This document shows positions 63,971-64,000 of a DNA stretch of 64,000 nucleotides, piece by piece (position 1 is the stretch's first letter; every line of letters begins with the position of its first letter). Source of the DNA: Chitinophagaceae bacterium 26-R-25 (lineage in GTDB: Bacteria > Bacteroidota > Bacteroidia > Chitinophagales > Chitinophagaceae). The position numbers were made by a program, and so were the translations under genes. The notes under the pieces were generated by a model, which worked only from the letters and a program-made list of their open reading frames with translations, had not been told where the DNA came from and ran no database searches. Location of the stretch: positions 615,583 to 679,582 of the forward strand of contig JARWSJ010000004.1 in assembly GCA_029906195.1 (NCBI GenBank), in the 5' to 3' direction.

Positions 63971-64000
63971 CAACCCCAATCGAAACGGGGGAAGATCTTA

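Overview
The window is a piece of a Bacteroidota chromosome, most like a soil or freshwater Chitinophagaceae/Sphingobacteriales-type organism. The evidence is three SusC/SusD pairs, many lipoproteins with Bacteroidota lipoboxes, two proteins ending in type IX secretion (T9SS) sorting domains (one type A-like, one type B/gliding-associated), start sites without Shine-Dalgarno sequences, and promoters of the Bacteroidota form (-33 TTTG/TTG, about 19 nt, -7 TAnnTTTG).

Region 1 (1-19.2 kb) is a long + strand polysaccharide/glycoprotein utilisation locus. It starts with a truncated surface protein and a SusC/SusD pair. These are followed by a FAS1 lipoprotein, a TIG + delta-60-repeat lipoprotein, and an M60-like (mucinase-type) metallopeptidase lipoprotein carrying a C-terminal discoidin domain. 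The peptidase is flanked on both sides by paralogous lipoproteins that join an alkaline-phosphatase-superfamily-like domain to a LamG domain. A DUF3472-like secreted protein, a calcineurin-type phosphoesterase and a GH2 beta-galactosidase-type enzyme complete the set, which fits stripping of a glycoprotein at the cell surface. A 26-bp perfect hairpin closes it against the convergent T9SS type B cargo gene (19.3-22.8 kb).

Region 2 (22.9-27.3 kb) is mostly housekeeping: two identical tRNA-Asp genes, accA (fatty acid synthesis), dapA (lysine/DAP synthesis), a membrane-anchored protein of unknown function, and a Tat-exported Gfo/Idh/MocA oxidoreductase. A large secreted subtilase with a T9SS type A-like tail (27.5-32.8 kb, - strand) follows.

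Region 3 (32.9-55.0 kb) looks like a galactoside/sugar catabolic island: MFS sugar porter and AraC regulator (- strand), then DUF5107/TPR protein, galactose mutarotase, SusC/SusD, a clan GH-D alpha-galactosidase-like enzyme, a GH97 enzyme and a third SusC/SusD pair. Four promoter regions here (MFS gene, DUF5107 gene, second susC, GH97 gene) carry the same 28-bp element: two TCCATC-like half-sites exactly 21 bp apart, with the downstream half-site 19-20 nt before the -7 box. This is the layout of an AraC-family activator site overlapping the -33 region, and I infer that the AraC protein encoded here binds it. Two of the four also share about 100 bp of leader sequence.

Region 4 (55.1-64 kb) has the divergent pair penicillin-binding protein 1C / bacterial alpha-2-macroglobulin. 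About 0.8 kb without an intact gene follows, holding degenerate 86-bp tandem repeats and a GC-rich inverted-repeat segment. The window ends just after a strong -33/-7 promoter of the kind used for stable RNA operons.

Dispersed inverted repeats with microsatellite-like arms (TTGAAAA-, CTGAATAA- and GTACGA-type) sit in several intergenic gaps and often touch stop codons.
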